NCBI GenBank assembly: GCA_038501195.1
Contig: JBBPUQ010000003.1
Location: 2,186,501-2,250,500, forward strand
Reading direction: 5' to 3'
DNA: 64,000 nucleotides
DNA from: Nemania diffusa
Lineage: Eukaryota > Ascomycota > Sordariomycetes > Xylariales > Xylariaceae
Below are positions 21,586-34,255 of this stretch, in pieces (position 1 is the stretch's first letter; every line of letters begins with the position of its first letter). The position numbers and the translations under genes are program-made. The notes beneath the pieces were generated by a model. That model ran no database searches. It worked only from the letters and a program-made list of their open reading frames with translations, and was not told the DNA's origin.

Positions 21586-24500
21586 TTTGCTTTGTTGTAG
21601 CCGACGGTGTCTATACAGGAATGGTGATTTGACAGTCGTAATAAGAAATCGATTATATGTTGATTGATATACAGCAAGAACGAAATATAAATGCTTGAAG
21701 CATGAAGTAAAAAGAGATATAGTATTAATTCAACGTAGTCGACTCTCGCCAAGAGGCGCTCACGTCATCAATCTCATCGCCATTATGAATTCATTATGAA
21801 ATCATAGGTCCAAAATTTGGCGGTTCTGCAATGGAGATCAACATGACAAGGCTCATATGTGCTACGCCTGCGGGTGTCTTTTACTAGGTTCAATTGTTCG
21901 GGTAGCAGTATGATATCATGGCTGTCATTGCTACCGAATCACCTAAAATTGCCCCAGAAATGTTAGTACTATCCATGTCCAAGTGAGCGTTGTATTTTGC
22001 ATCACACCAACACTATACTAAAGTTCTCCGGTTTCGAGAATTCGTAAGTGGCCATATCATAATCGCGTCTTGAGAAACTATACCACACCGATGCACTCTA
22101 AGTACTACCGCTCGCAACATGTGTCAATAAGGGTTGAGGTTTCAGACCCCGAGCACATAAATGAAATAAATACTAAAATATCACCAGGCTAGACAATAGC
22201 CTTTCAGTTCCTGCAAGTATGGTTCCCCAAGACAGTTTGCTTCGGAGCGAACTCATTTGCGTAGGTTAAGCATCCGACCTACTCGACCATTTTGAAGCAT
22301 AGTCAGTAATTTCACGTATGCATTAATATTTAACGCAGATACACATTCACAGCACTTCTATCTAGTGTATATAGACCTCACTCGGCCGGTAGATAACATT
22401 CCATTATCTATGTGTTCGTGTCTCGCTAGTTCGAATATGAAGTTTTTCTTAATTAGGTTCGTCTGTGTGCCCAATTGCAATTAGAATATAGACCTTGGGA
22501 AGCCGCCATTAGAAACTTATGATTCAAATATCGACCATATGAATCTCAGCAAATACCTCCCCATTTATCTTCCGAAACATAATGTGCATTTTCCTATTTT
22601 CTAAAAGTATAGAGTATGTTCACTCTTCCTCATCAATATTCGAAACTCCTAGCTCACTTCTCATCGCCGTCTTATATACCTTATAGATGATGGCGATGAT
22701 AGCCTCCATCATCGAACTTCGGGCCCACAACATAGCTATTAGCTATTGAATATCTTTCAGGCGAGGATGTGCTGTATTTAATTATCAAAAATATAGTAAG
22801 ATTATTAACCTCTCTAAATATTCCTCGATGAGTAGTAAGGTATGTTATGTGATTGGCTTCTCATATACACACTCATCAACATGTTGTTGATCATATTTAT
22901 ATATGTTCCTAATGCAATTATCCATACCTTACATATCACAGCGGTCGTTGTATTCGATAGTAGCTTAGAGTAGTAGAGTATAAAGCCTCCCCCTACAGTT
23001 ATAGCTTATAGACTTTCATTCATGTAGAAGGTAGTTGAAGCATTTCACATAGCATAGTTACGTAAGTCAGTTGGTCAAGCGAGCTAAATCGCTCGAGGAA
23101 ATACACGCTGGATTATTTGTTATACTCTTTAGTAAATTAGCCCTATATATTCTCTTAACAGGCCCTCGTTTACGGCAAGCGACTTATAACATGCATCATA
23201 TATTCGTTCGTGCCTGGCTGGTTCGATACTTTATATATGTATCGAAAAAGGGGTCGATCAAAAAGTGCAAGTGATACCCCAATCCTATCGAAGTCGCGTA
23301 CTTTATCCTGTCCTCTCTAGTTCCTAATCAGGAAGCCCCTCAAAGAAGGCATCGTCAATATGTGACAATTTTCCCTAATTCGGTATTCCCGCTCAGGCAG
23401 TGGCCAAAATTACTACCTTCGCGAGAGTAGAGTAGACTATCATCTTGCTAGCAAGAAGAACATATCATATCGAACGTCTGAAACCACGTAGGAGACATCT
23501 ATACCATCCCGCGTGACTGAACGTCTGACATACCGAGGCGGAAGTCTCACCTCCAAAAGCACGCAGTTCTTACCCATCTCAGACTTCCGCGTAATTGCTG
23601 ACGTAGAAGGCTCTCGCGAGAGGCCGGAAAGGTGTGCCTCTTCACCCGGAAAGCGGCAACACAATGTGTCTCATGCCCGGATATTACCCAGCGCTGCACG
23701 CGCTCTACCGCTCTCTCTCTCTACATGACGCAAGAATCTTGGAAACTTTCATTTAAGTCTCCTATCGGGTTATTCTAGATCGACCCCCCCTCCCCCCTTC
23801 TTTCCCCGTCGCGAATATCCCGTGAATCGGCCCCAGCAAGTTTTTTTTTTAGAGAGAGAGATGCCGCTTCTTGGGCTTTTCATCTATGAGACTATGCTAA
23901 GTTGACGTTATACACATATACGGTATCCAGGGAAGCCATTGTGATATAGGGATGTGTGATGAGGCATGATCATCGGCCTGGTTAAATGATGTCTGGGGAA
24001 AGACCCGGAGATGGTTGCTGGCCTTGAAATGACTTGTCATATATGCTCCTTGATGCCGGCGTCTCAAAACTTCTCATGAACAAGTATCGGCACGTGTCTA
24101 TAGGCCCGATTCTGCATGTATGGCTAGCTATTCGCTGGTCAATGTCCTGAGAGGAAGTACAGGGATTTGGGTTCGATATAGGTACCGCATCATTGAATAG
24201 GCAAGCCTTTACAGCTGTGGTACCTATATTTTTTACCATTATCAGATCCAAAAAGAATCACGATGGCCTAGAACTATTGAGATGTAGCCAATCGTCACTC
24301 GATACGCTGCTGGGCGCAACCTTTGTTCAACTGTACTCAGCACCAACGATAGCTTCCTACACTACATCGGAGATTTGTGAGCATGCATGCTTGGCAATAC
24401 TACCCTCCGGAAGCGGCGAGGATAGGAGAGTCTGCTCTGTATACAGTGTAGCGGTAGATGATATCACGAAGAAAGGCCAAACCGGCGGGTCGGTGAGCCC

Positions 24501-26081
24501 GTCACAGAATCTCATATATCCGGAACTGTCTAGTGCAGAGGATAGTCGATTTCCCGGTCTTGGGAATGCTTCACCTCGGATTAGGCCACGGCTGCATGTC
24601 AGAAGCCTGGAGGTGATATTCCGATATTGAGGCTGCACCAAAACCTGAAATGGGGGTGCTCACCAATAACAGGGCGACGATACGTAGCACTTGGTTAGAT
24701 GGCGATACAGGGGTAGTGAAAGTAAACCGCTACGTTCCTCCCGGCATATCTTCAACAGCGTAGCCTAGATTCGCCGGATAGATTGGTTACGTATAAGGAA
24801 TATCGTTAAGTCGTGTACCTTACGGAACTGCCGTAGAGTCTTTCCTGGTCTTATGACTGACTGTAAGTGGCAGCGGATCTTACCGCCTTCTAGGCCAATT
24901 CTATAGCATGAAGATTGACTTACTTGTCCAAACTACCATGAAATAAGATGCTGCACTGGTTCATCTGATCTCTATTCCGCCGGGGTTGCCTCTGTCCTCG
25001 GCTTGAGACATGGAATGGGTACTTTTGTAGGCATGGGAAGTACAGTCATGCAGTACAGTACATGAAGCAACTACTCCTCAAAGTAAATAGATGGATAGGC
25101 ATGCGTGGTCTAGGTGAGCGCATGAGCGGTCTAAGGTTTTGATCCTTCAGCAGTGACTACCTACATGTCTAGTAGATGGTGTAATACGTACGTATCGAGC
25201 TAGATAGATACCTGTGTGCTGGCTGTATCTTAACCTACACTTGACGGGCTGGTACCGGCAATAGGTACCCGTAGTTTCATTGTGCCGTGGGCTGAATGGC
25301 TGAATGGCTGGTGCAAGAGGTATCAAGGCCTATGGTTAGAGGATCGACGACATGATACCCAGCCGAAGAGAAGCGAATTCTGACCTACATACCTAATAGA
25401 GGATGATATGAGGACAAGGCGTGGCTGAATGTTCGGATGAACAGGTTGGTGCTAGCTTGTCTGATCGCTGATACGAACATGCATTCGTGCGCCTCAGCTG
25501 TATCTAGACTAAATACATCTAGAGGCACGAGCCTGAGTACCGCTCTAAGTACCACTCTTCGTGATAGATGGCAATAAGACGCGAGCCAAACATATTTCTT
25601 GTATGCTGTGTTGAAGAGGCCGACGTCCGTGATTCTATCTAGGCCGTTACTTGAGTACACTTCAATACAGTCCGTTTCGCTGCCAAGCAAGGGTGCCATC
25701 AAGTTGCATCGAGCTGAGGCATACAGGATACAGCCGAAGCTGGCCCGGCGGCACGAGGATGATTGATAGGGGAACACTCGAGAACTGCCATCAACCACTT
25801 GTAAGCAAGCAAGTAAGTAAGTACAAGTAGATTCAGTACCTACATTACTGACCTATCTAGATCCCTGCTTACTCACAGTCAGTCAGTTCGGCAGGTAAGT
25901 GAAATGACAGAACTGTGGTGGCGTCTCTTCTAGACGTGCGCCTTGATTCTCTACTCATGGAGTAATACGTATGCGTAGGTCCATCTAGACATTCATATGC
26001 AGGTATGTGATTGTGGCAAGGGTGTTAGTTTTTCCTCTCTCGAGTACAGAATACATATGTACATTCTCAGACCAGCCCAGA

Positions 26082-26135
26082 CCAGGGCAAGCCAGGGCAA
26101 GCCAGGGCAAGCCAGGGCAAGCTAGGGCAAGCCAG
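26082..26135 (+). repeat. 10-bp minisatellite, five units of GCCAGGGCAA
   Basis: Five tandem copies, the last with a C-to-T change (GCTAGGGCAA), followed by degenerate CCAG/CCAGG units to about 26156. Confidence 0.92.
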
Positions 26136-29100
26136 CAAGCCAGGCCAGGGCCAGGCAACCGCGTCCCTGTTACAGTAGGTACGCAGTAGTCTATGTACTG
26201 CGTATGCGTAAATAAGTAGGTAGGTAAGTAAGTGAGGGAGCTAGTGCTTAACAGAGTCGAGAGCCAGCGAGTAGGTAGTGCAAGTCAAGGAGATACCTAA
26301 CCACGCATACTAAGTACGCAGTAGTGTCCACTACTTACCTACATACATACCTAGGTAGGTAACCTGGTGCATAAATGAGGTGATATGCCGCCTCGAGCAT
26401 TCCTACTGGCTGAGATGTTTTGCATTGACGTGTAAAACATAGTTTGTTAGCTGCTGGTCCTGGCTGTCCTGGCTGTCCTGTCCCTGACGGACGACGGTCC
26501 CTGGCTTACACGAACTGCACGAAGAAGGAAGTACAGTATCTAGAGAGTGTGCGCATAGTATAGCGTATGAGACTATACCTATACCAAGGAGGTAGTGTAT
26601 CTAAGTAGTGTAAGTGGTTATAGGTAGTTGTGGTTTATGTGGTTATGTGGTCCATTTATCAGATCTGCGCCGGGGATGGTCAAAAATTCCTTTTTAGCCT
26701 GATTGGGGTCGGTAGCTCTGAATCATCGGAACCAAGCGACCGGTCCTTCTGGGTACCCATTGAGCGCAAATACAGCACTGTACGTATACAACTAGGTATG
26801 ATCTGTACCTCCCCAGGCCCTACCCAGGCCCTGCCCACCAAGGTAAAATAATGTTCCACCTAGGCCGAGAAAGGCAACGGGTCCAGCTTTGGAGAACATG
26901 TGTTTCTCCGGGCTAGATATATGTACTAGGTATACCTGCCGTATCCATGGGCAGCGTTAGAAGTAGGACATTTGTCCGCTCGTACGTGTACATATATACT
27001 TTTATAAGTGATACGTAGGTATTTGTGGTGTTCGCCGATATCCTTTCTTGCGTGCACAGACTCCAATGCATACTCCTACTTGTTAGTTGTGGAGAATGGC
27101 GTAACTCGCTTGGGTTGACTTACCACTTAGACTCGATAGATACCAGGAAAGTATCCAATACTAGGTAACCTACAGAATAAGCAGTACTAATATGTATTAT
27201 ACTATTATTGTACATGTATGTAGGTGCCAGCCTGTCTGATGCCATATGGCCCGGATAGGGAAGGAAGCCTTCGCTACCCAGTAGTGAAGGCATGGTGGCG
27301 TATAGTAGCGGTATTACTGATGACGGCACTGATGGTTACTACCTACCTATCTGACTACGTAGTAGGTATCTTCCTCTTCTCGATAGACGTTTGAAACCTG
27401 GCTTGTTCATTTTTTTTTAATCTACTGTTGTGTCTTAATTTGTTTCCTTTGCCTAGTATTATTGATGTTCTATGCCCAGCTCAGACCTCCATTATGAGAG
27501 AGAACTGATACGTACTCAACGACTTGAAATTCCATATAAGTCCGAAATGCTAATCCCTATGTATACATCTCAGATTTCACATGGAATTTTTCTGATTTTT
27601 CTCGTTCCTGGACGGGTCATGTTAGATTTCAACGAAAACTCAAATACTAACTAAAGGTTGACCGAGCATTTTAGAATACTCCGGTTCTTGCTCTGCGTCT
27701 TCATTTTTGGTAACATTAGGAGGTAAGGTTTCGGGAAATATCACGTAGAGGATGATATCGGATCATGTCTTGGGGTGATGCGGGAACTCGGTAATACTCC
27801 GCTTGTTGGAATTTATCCTTATCGTATCTGAACAGTGACTAGGTTGATATTGGGTAATGAGCTTCCACATGAAATGTGGCGGAAAATTAAACAGATCGTC
27901 AGATCGGACTGAATATTGCCTTTGCTTAGATAGGTGGACAGCATAGTGGAGGGTTTAAATGCGAAATGACGCCTGTAACTGACGAAGATCTCTTCAGGGT
28001 TTATAGCCGCCTACCCCAGGTTTTATTCGAAGTAAATGTCGTAATGTAAAGTTGTAATAGGGGGGATAAAACCATGGCTTTGAGTTTATATAGAGCTGAG
28101 AGTCGATAGACCCGGTGCTCTGAAAACCCTTGCGGTTACACATACCACACCAACCGCTTTGCGTAGGAATTTCATCTTATGCGCTGTTAGGAAACTGATA
28201 TAATAATTAATTTATATCTGAACGGTCGTGTTCTATAGTATACTACTATTTTGTGTGCTTTCATTTTCAGGAAAAGAAATGGTTGTGGTAGAACAACATA
28301 TTTTAGTAAATATTAGTACCTAGTCGCGAATACCCGATCAATGGCCGAATCACCATGTGAATGTACACTATACTTAGTACTGGCTTTCAGAGAGAAATTC
28401 ATAGTGTTACTGTTTGTATTAATTTTCTCGATACCTAAATGAGATGGATAAACATTGCCTGGTAATAAAATAAGCACGCTTTCAGTCTACTACGTAGAGT
28501 CTAAATACCGCAGCGTTTAGGTAGGTAGGTAATTCATTAAGAGATCAAACGGGTAAGCGGCATATAATTAGAGCCTGGACGAGGTGGGTGCATTCTTTCT
28601 TAGAGTCCGGGGTGCTGGATTCAACCCGGAATTTAGGTTGCATTGCTTCAAGGCACCCTTCACCTAAATGGTTCCTAGCGAAATCACCGCCCACCCTGGA
28701 CACCTGGTTCTTCACGGAGAGGGATCGATCGACCTACCTAGACTGGGGCCATACGTATACACACTGGGTGACAAAACCATCCCTTTTGCAACGAAACTTT
28801 TGACCATGTATTTTAATACCTAGAAGCATGAGGCAACTGACACCGTGGTATGGTATGGAGACAAGGCCTACAAGGCAACTGCACGAGGCAATTCGTATCC
28901 ATGTTTGAAACCGCAAGCAAGATAAGGCAACCGTAAAAAGCTGCGAGCATCCGGTTACCAGGAGCCGAGAATATCTACTTGTCATCTACAATGTAGATGA
29001 GCGCTTTACAAATAGTTTTTCGTGTGCCCTCTCCGAGTATTCGTCGTATCACTCTGACGCGATGTCTCACTACCTACATATTCAACTGTAACTCGTTAGT

Positions 29101-29874
29101 AAGCAGTCGGTGACCGAGTAGGGTAATTGACTCTTGTTGACTCTAGGGAATGAGACCCCACAGAGAGTGCAACAACGGCAGGAAATGCTAGCGAATGCAA
29201 CCGCCAGCGCATGCTGTACCACAATATTTAAGCCGTGGGATTATGGTCAATTTTCGTTTCTGAAGCCGGAGAAAGTGAGATAAATGCGGTATAGGAGAGC
29301 CCTCTGTGTGCATTAGCCCCTGATGTACGGTATTGGCAGTTCCTCAATACCAGAGTCTTTGATTCGCGTAAACATGATAGGATTGGCTGCCATAAAATTG
29401 TTCCTGTTGGCTGTCGAGTAGTAGCTCTACTGACGGCGACGTCCTCATAACATATGGTCTGATAAGAGCACCAGCCACTATGAGATCATGACTGCTCTAT
29501 GCCGACTATCTGGGCGCCTATTCTACCGTTATGTAGGCTCGGTAGGTTTGTTATTCTGGTCTGAGATTTAAATAAACGTTGATAATAAAAGTTCTTAGGG
29601 ACTATGCAAGCAAATCCACGCAAGCCCCGAGTCACCAGCAAGGTAATGGTGCATATCGTTATTCGACACAAGGTACGGAATAAGGCAACTTTGGCACAGC
29701 ACAACACCATGAGTCTCTAGTATTCGTCGACGCCTTTTGATGCACCCGCCGGCTAAGGGTAAAAGATATTTATCCTAGGTACCTGACACAATAATGTAGG
29801 CACCCAAATTGCAGGATTGAACTGACAACGGCCCCGAGCAGACGGAGAGGTGTGCCGATCGCAACTTACTATCA

Positions 29875-29897
29875 TGGCTCTCATGGCTCTCATGGCT
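29875..29897 (+). repeat. Short tandem ATGGCTCTC repeat
   Basis: Two to three copies of a 10-bp ATGGCTCTC-like unit, not in a supported gene. Confidence 0.7.
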
Positions 29898-30442
29898 TCA
29901 CCCGCTGATTGTTAGGTGTGGGGGTTTTCTTCATTGAGAACCACTGTGTACGTCCATATCCGCCAAGACCTGGGGTGCCGGTGGAAATAGCAGATTGTGG
30001 CGGGCGACGGAATCCCGATGTAGTAAGGACGGCACGGATATTTCAGTCTGAAGCAATGAAGCTAAAGGGGAAGAAGGACATGGCAAAATCAAACGGTTTG
30101 GGAATGCATTATCCCGCTCGGAGACTGGCCACTTTGCTATTTGCCGCCCACCCTATTGCGGTGCTGTGGTGCGCGTAAGTACGTATGTAGTGTAGGTAGT
30201 ACAGTAGCCTGCAGAAGCTACCTTAGTGCAATAACAAGCTGCAGACGAGGGCAGAATTCCCGGGCTCCAGGGCACGGGAACAAGGGAACAAGGGCGAGGA
30301 CAGATGTGAGGTTAAAGCAAGGCGAGACAGGGATCAGTAAGTACATACATAGATGGAGATTAGTGGCATGGATGGCATGGATGGCGGAGAGGAGGGGAAA
30401 TGGAGAGTGAGAAGGGAACGAACGAAGGGCAGTTGTAGACAA

Positions 30443-30456
30443 GGGGGGGGGGGGGG
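30443..30456 (+). repeat. Poly-G run of 14
   Basis: Uninterrupted G14 followed by AGGGG, a potential quadruplex-forming or assembly-sensitive tract in intergenic DNA. Confidence 0.9.
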
Positions 30457-31906
30457 AGGGGTGTATACTTACAACCTGGGCCACCTGCACGCTAACAGGT
30501 ACTACACTGCACAGGGCCCGACTACTCGGTTTCTCGTGGCTGTCTTAGTAGGTACGTATATCGGAGTTAGGTGCTGACCTCCCTGGACCCAACCAATCTT
30601 CTACCTACTAAGTTTAACGCTAAACCCTCCGGTTGGCTATAACCATACCATACCCCACATGCGTTGTGTTACTTTTTCAACCTGTACCTATCTTGGGATA
30701 CTTGATCCTGTAAGTGGTAAACTATTCAGGTACAGCATATATTAGTCGGTCTATGACCAAAAATCGAGATGTACGTAAACACTCTATTACTTACTGCTTC
30801 TAAGTTATATGCCATAACTTAACAGACACAAAAAGACGTGTCAACCGGTAGGGTTCCCGCAGACGAAGTACTGCATGTACTAACTGGGTTGTTTCACAAC
30901 CCACTTCTGCTGGGAAGTTGGAAGTTGTAGAACACGTTCTGATGTGTCTATCTGATTATATACATGTAAGGGCTTTTCACTAATAGAAGATTAATACATG
31001 TATATACCTCACTATCAAGGTTCAAGCATGCACTCATACATACTTGTGAGATAACGAAGTGTTAGACACGCAATAGACCAATGAGGTTTCTTCAATAAGT
31101 TGAAACTTTGTGTCATCGTCAATGTGGCAGGATAACTTACATCGGCTAAGCTAGACAAAAGCAATTCCCTGCACACTCAAATAGGTAGGTAGGAAGGTAC
31201 TTCTAATGTAGGCGTATAATATCGTATATTGTATAATTTAGGCGTTGCTAAGCCGGTATGACTGAAGTTGACCCCGTACTTGTTCGATCTTGTGTGCGTA
31301 CTCGTGAGGGTTAACACCCATCTAGTCCTCAGATCTATGCATCCTCTCAATATTCTAAAGACATCATCTACAAAAGGTCCCCAAAAGGTCTATTAGCTCT
31401 TCTTTACGCGTGTGTAGTATGTATGCACTACCTACAGTTTATTTGCTATACTTACCTAGATACATACCTAGGTAGGTATTAAATTAGCCTAGGAAATGAT
31501 AAAAAAAGGTGTCTTCATTAAGGTACCTAGTAAAAAATCTTGTCTATGGGTAGCAAACGTTGTGCCTGAGGTAGGAAGTAGGGTACACTGTACTTACAAG
31601 GTTTTCATGTTTAAATTCTACCTACATATCTATACATAATAGTATACCTAAGGTAGTAGTAGCTTGACCTCATACATGTACGTATTCACAAGACTATAGA
31701 ATAAGTGGCGTGGTAGTACAGGCAGCGCACTCGAACGGCGGACTTGGTAAGGATGTACTGCAGTACAAGTACCTTACCCTACACTCACCCCCCCCAGCTT
31801 GTAAATAGTACCTGCTGGTATCTGCCCTGCACACTTACACTCGCACACACGGCTGCTGGATCGGTGTGTATCAAACATGCATGTAGGTATATCCATCTGC
31901 ACCAAA

Positions 31907-32050
31907 TGTTGCCGCTGAGCTGTTGTCCTCCCACCTACCTACCTACCATCTATCGCCTACGTCCTACCTACCAAGCTACCTACCTACCTATTATCACCCA
32001 CCTACCTATGCGTAGGTATGCGCTACGAACGTTCCTACCTCTTAACCTAC
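31907..32050 (+). repeat. CTAC/CCTA tetranucleotide-rich tract
   Basis: Repeated CCTACCTACC units with interruptions on the plus strand, the densest example of a motif scattered through all intergenic DNA in this window. Confidence 0.8.
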
Positions 32051-32818
32051 CTGCAACTGGATGTCCTGCGCTATACTAGTAGCTGGCAGCTTCACTTCCG
32101 AGGTCAGGTCGTTCGGTACATGGCATAACGACGATACGCGAGCGGCAAGGAAGAATCCCGGGCCTGCTGGGCTATCTATGATCACCCCTGATGCGTGATT
32201 CCAGAAGCTTTTTTTTCTACGTACTGTATTACCTTAACTGCAGCATACCAAACCTACTCCATCGAGTTCATCCAGCCCTAGATATGTAGGCGTCCGCACC
32301 CTACCTGCATCCAAGTCTTTGGCGTTCAGCCTTTCGCCGTCTACTATTCGCCTGCAACCTTTGATGATTGCCATTGACACTCCAGTCGTGGCGCCGTCGT
32401 CACATCGTCACATCGGGTACCACAGTCGCCTAGACCGCTTTACATTGCCGCCGTTGGCGCTATCTCGTACGGTGATTCCCTTCCTTTGGCCTGCCACCCC
32501 ACGAGTTTGGTGTCAGCCGCATTTGCCCTGTCTCGCGGCCGTCTAACGCATTTTACTACGAAATCGTCATTCCGCAGATATTCGGTCGGCTCTCCTGCCC
32601 ACCAGGCCGGTACCGCCAATAATATCAGTTCTGGTCCGCTGTGCATCTGTTGTTGCGCCCTCGACTCCCTTACACCGCGGAAGACCATTTTTATATGTCT
32701 GTCTATAAATATATACAGACCGGACCTCTCACCTCCATTATTGCTATTGCAATTACTAGTGCCGCGGTTTTTCTCGTTGTTGGTGGCCAATCTCTGCCCG
32801 TCCGTGGTATTGTATTCC

Positions 32819-34255
32819 ATGTTGCTTGCTGGTGCAGAGCTACCTCCACTCGCCAGCCCTCGCTATACCATGGTGGACGCCATGACAAGACGTCTCGATT
32901 CGTGGGGCCAGGACCTCTATGCTCCACGACACACTACATACTATCCTCGAGACCAAAACCCGCAAGGACTCCGTCTACCCCCGCCATCAAGTCTAGTCAA
33001 TGGTGCCTACCAGGGCCAAGTCCCTCCGAATGGGCGGGAACGTGCACCTTACAGCCAGCCTCCGTACCAGGGCGTATATGTACCGACGGCTTCGATGTCG
33101 GCTCATAGGCATGCGCAGGCCCCGATCCTAGGTTCCGGGGGCAGCGCCTCCACATTCAGCTCCTCCAGCAGACGGCCAGTCGATACAACAGCTCGGCTCT
33201 CACCCACTCATTCGTCACCAGCAAGCGATCGCTCCGAGGAGCCGCCAGATTATTTTCGCCCTCGTCAAATTGCACATGACCAAAGGCGTTCACCAGCTAC
33301 TCGTCTATCGTCTCAATTTACACCGGTCCATGAGTCCCCACCTCGACAATCATCTTGTTCAGAAATACGGCCGATGAGATCGTCACAGGACGCGCAGTCC
33401 CAACATCCTCGCCTTGGGGTCTTATCCCAGGCGAGTAGTCCTGTTCATCAGATGTGGTCCCCTCAACCGGAGCTGCGAACTCCCGAACAGCGGATGAAGA
33501 TAGCTGATCTCTTAAGCAATGAGCAGAGTTCTGTCACGTCTAAGCCGTCTGAGACACCGCAAACCATACCTCGGCAGTCCCTTATTCCCGCCACTGCACC
33601 TTCCATGTATCGAATTAGCATTCGCCAACAACCAGTGGCTGCAAGATCATGCGGGTATGGTGAGCGGGATCGTAGAGTTATCGATCCACCGCCTATCATT
33701 CAAATGAGTATCGACGACCCCACAGCCTCAGCAGACGAGATTAGGAGCCGACTCACGCATAGTTATTCAATCATGCACTGCACTATCTGGAACGAACAAG
33801 GGGATCAGGACCTATCGTCGATGCCTGAAGACTACCGTACGCAACGGAGGCTGATGGGAACCGTTGTATCATCCCCCTTCGCGGGCAATGACGAGAACGA
33901 TGAGTACGGGTGCTTCTTTTGTTTCCCTGATTTATCGTGCCGCACTCCAGGCTCGTTTCGATTGCAGTTCAGCTTCATGGTCCTCAACCCATCGTCGTCT
34001 CCGGGCCATCGTACCCCAGTGGTGGCCTTGGTGATGAGCGATGTTTTTACCGTCTACAATGCTAAGGACTTCCCGGGCATGAAGGCGAGCACTGCGCTCA
34101 CGAAGCGGCTGAAGGAGCAAGGGTGTCTCATATCTATTAAAAAAGGGAATGACAGAGTCCGCGTACGTGAGGAAAGTGAGAGCGAAGACGACTACGATGA
34201 AGACCCGAACGGTGGCAGTAGCCAAAGGCGCTCGAAGCGTGCGAGAAAGTCGTGA
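32819..34255 (+). CDS. velC: Velvet-domain regulator, VelC type
   Basis: A single exon of 478 residues from the first in-frame ATG (MLLAGAELPP). A second ATG at 32870 (MVDAMTRRLD) has a stronger context and would give 461 residues; either could be the start. The first 260 residues are Pro/Ser/Gln-rich and disordered. A complete velvet domain follows at about 264-447, with RISIRQQPVAARSCGYGERD, RRVIDPPPIIQM, MHCTIWNEQ, GCFFCFPDLSCRTPGSFRL, MSDVFTVYNAKDFPGM and LTKRLKEQGCLISIKKG. The tail is acidic and then basic (RRSKRARKS), a likely nuclear signal. Velvet proteins are DNA-binding regulators of development and secondary metabolism that dimerise with VelB or VosA. The unbroken domain and GYGERDRR/KDFPGM wording fit VelC better than VosA or VelB, which I judged from memory of the families. 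Confidence 0.9.
   Translation: MLLAGAELPPLASPRYTMVDAMTRRLDSWGQDLYAPRHTTYYPRDQNPQGLRLPPPSSLVNGAYQGQVPPNGRERAPYSQPPYQGVYVPTASMSAHRHAQAPILGSGGSASTFSSSSRRPVDTTARLSPTHSSPASDRSEEPPDYFRPRQIAHDQRRSPATRLSSQFTPVHESPPRQSSCSEIRPMRSSQDAQSQHPRLGVLSQASSPVHQMWSPQPELRTPEQRMKIADLLSNEQSSVTSKPSETPQTIPRQSLIPATAPSMYRISIRQQPVAARSCGYGERDRRVIDPPPIIQMSIDDPTASADEIRSRLTHSYSIMHCTIWNEQGDQDLSSMPEDYRTQRRLMGTVVSSPFAGNDENDEYGCFFCFPDLSCRTPGSFRLQFSFMVLNPSSSPGHRTPVVALVMSDVFTVYNAKDFPGMKASTALTKRLKEQGCLISIKKGNDRVRVREESESEDDYDEDPNGGSSQRRSKRARKS

Larger units (their letters stand above)
21586..32818. other. Eleven-kilobase gene desert
   Basis: No gene could be supported on either strand. The longest frames (24193-24630 plus, 25385-25798 minus) begin without ATG and show no family resemblance. 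The stretch about 22.3-23.1 kb is AT-rich, while 23.4-25.8 kb is closer to average. A minisatellite (26082-26135), a G14 run (30443-30456) and dense CTAC/GTAG tracts (25.8-26.4 kb and 31.4-32.1 kb) are the visible structures. The last few hundred bases should hold the velC promoter and leader. Confidence 0.6.

Noticed and set aside
24165..24185. GGTTCGA-like tRNA B-box words (also near 13206 and 23220)
   Set aside because: No matching A box, acceptor stem or anticodon arm at proper spacing, so no tRNA is called.
24193..24630. 145-codon plus-strand frame
   Set aside because: Starts at TTG with no usable ATG, no known domain, and an equally long opposite-strand frame overlaps it.
25385..25798. 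137-codon minus-strand frame
   Set aside because: Starts at GTG, no domain, and isolated in the gene desert.
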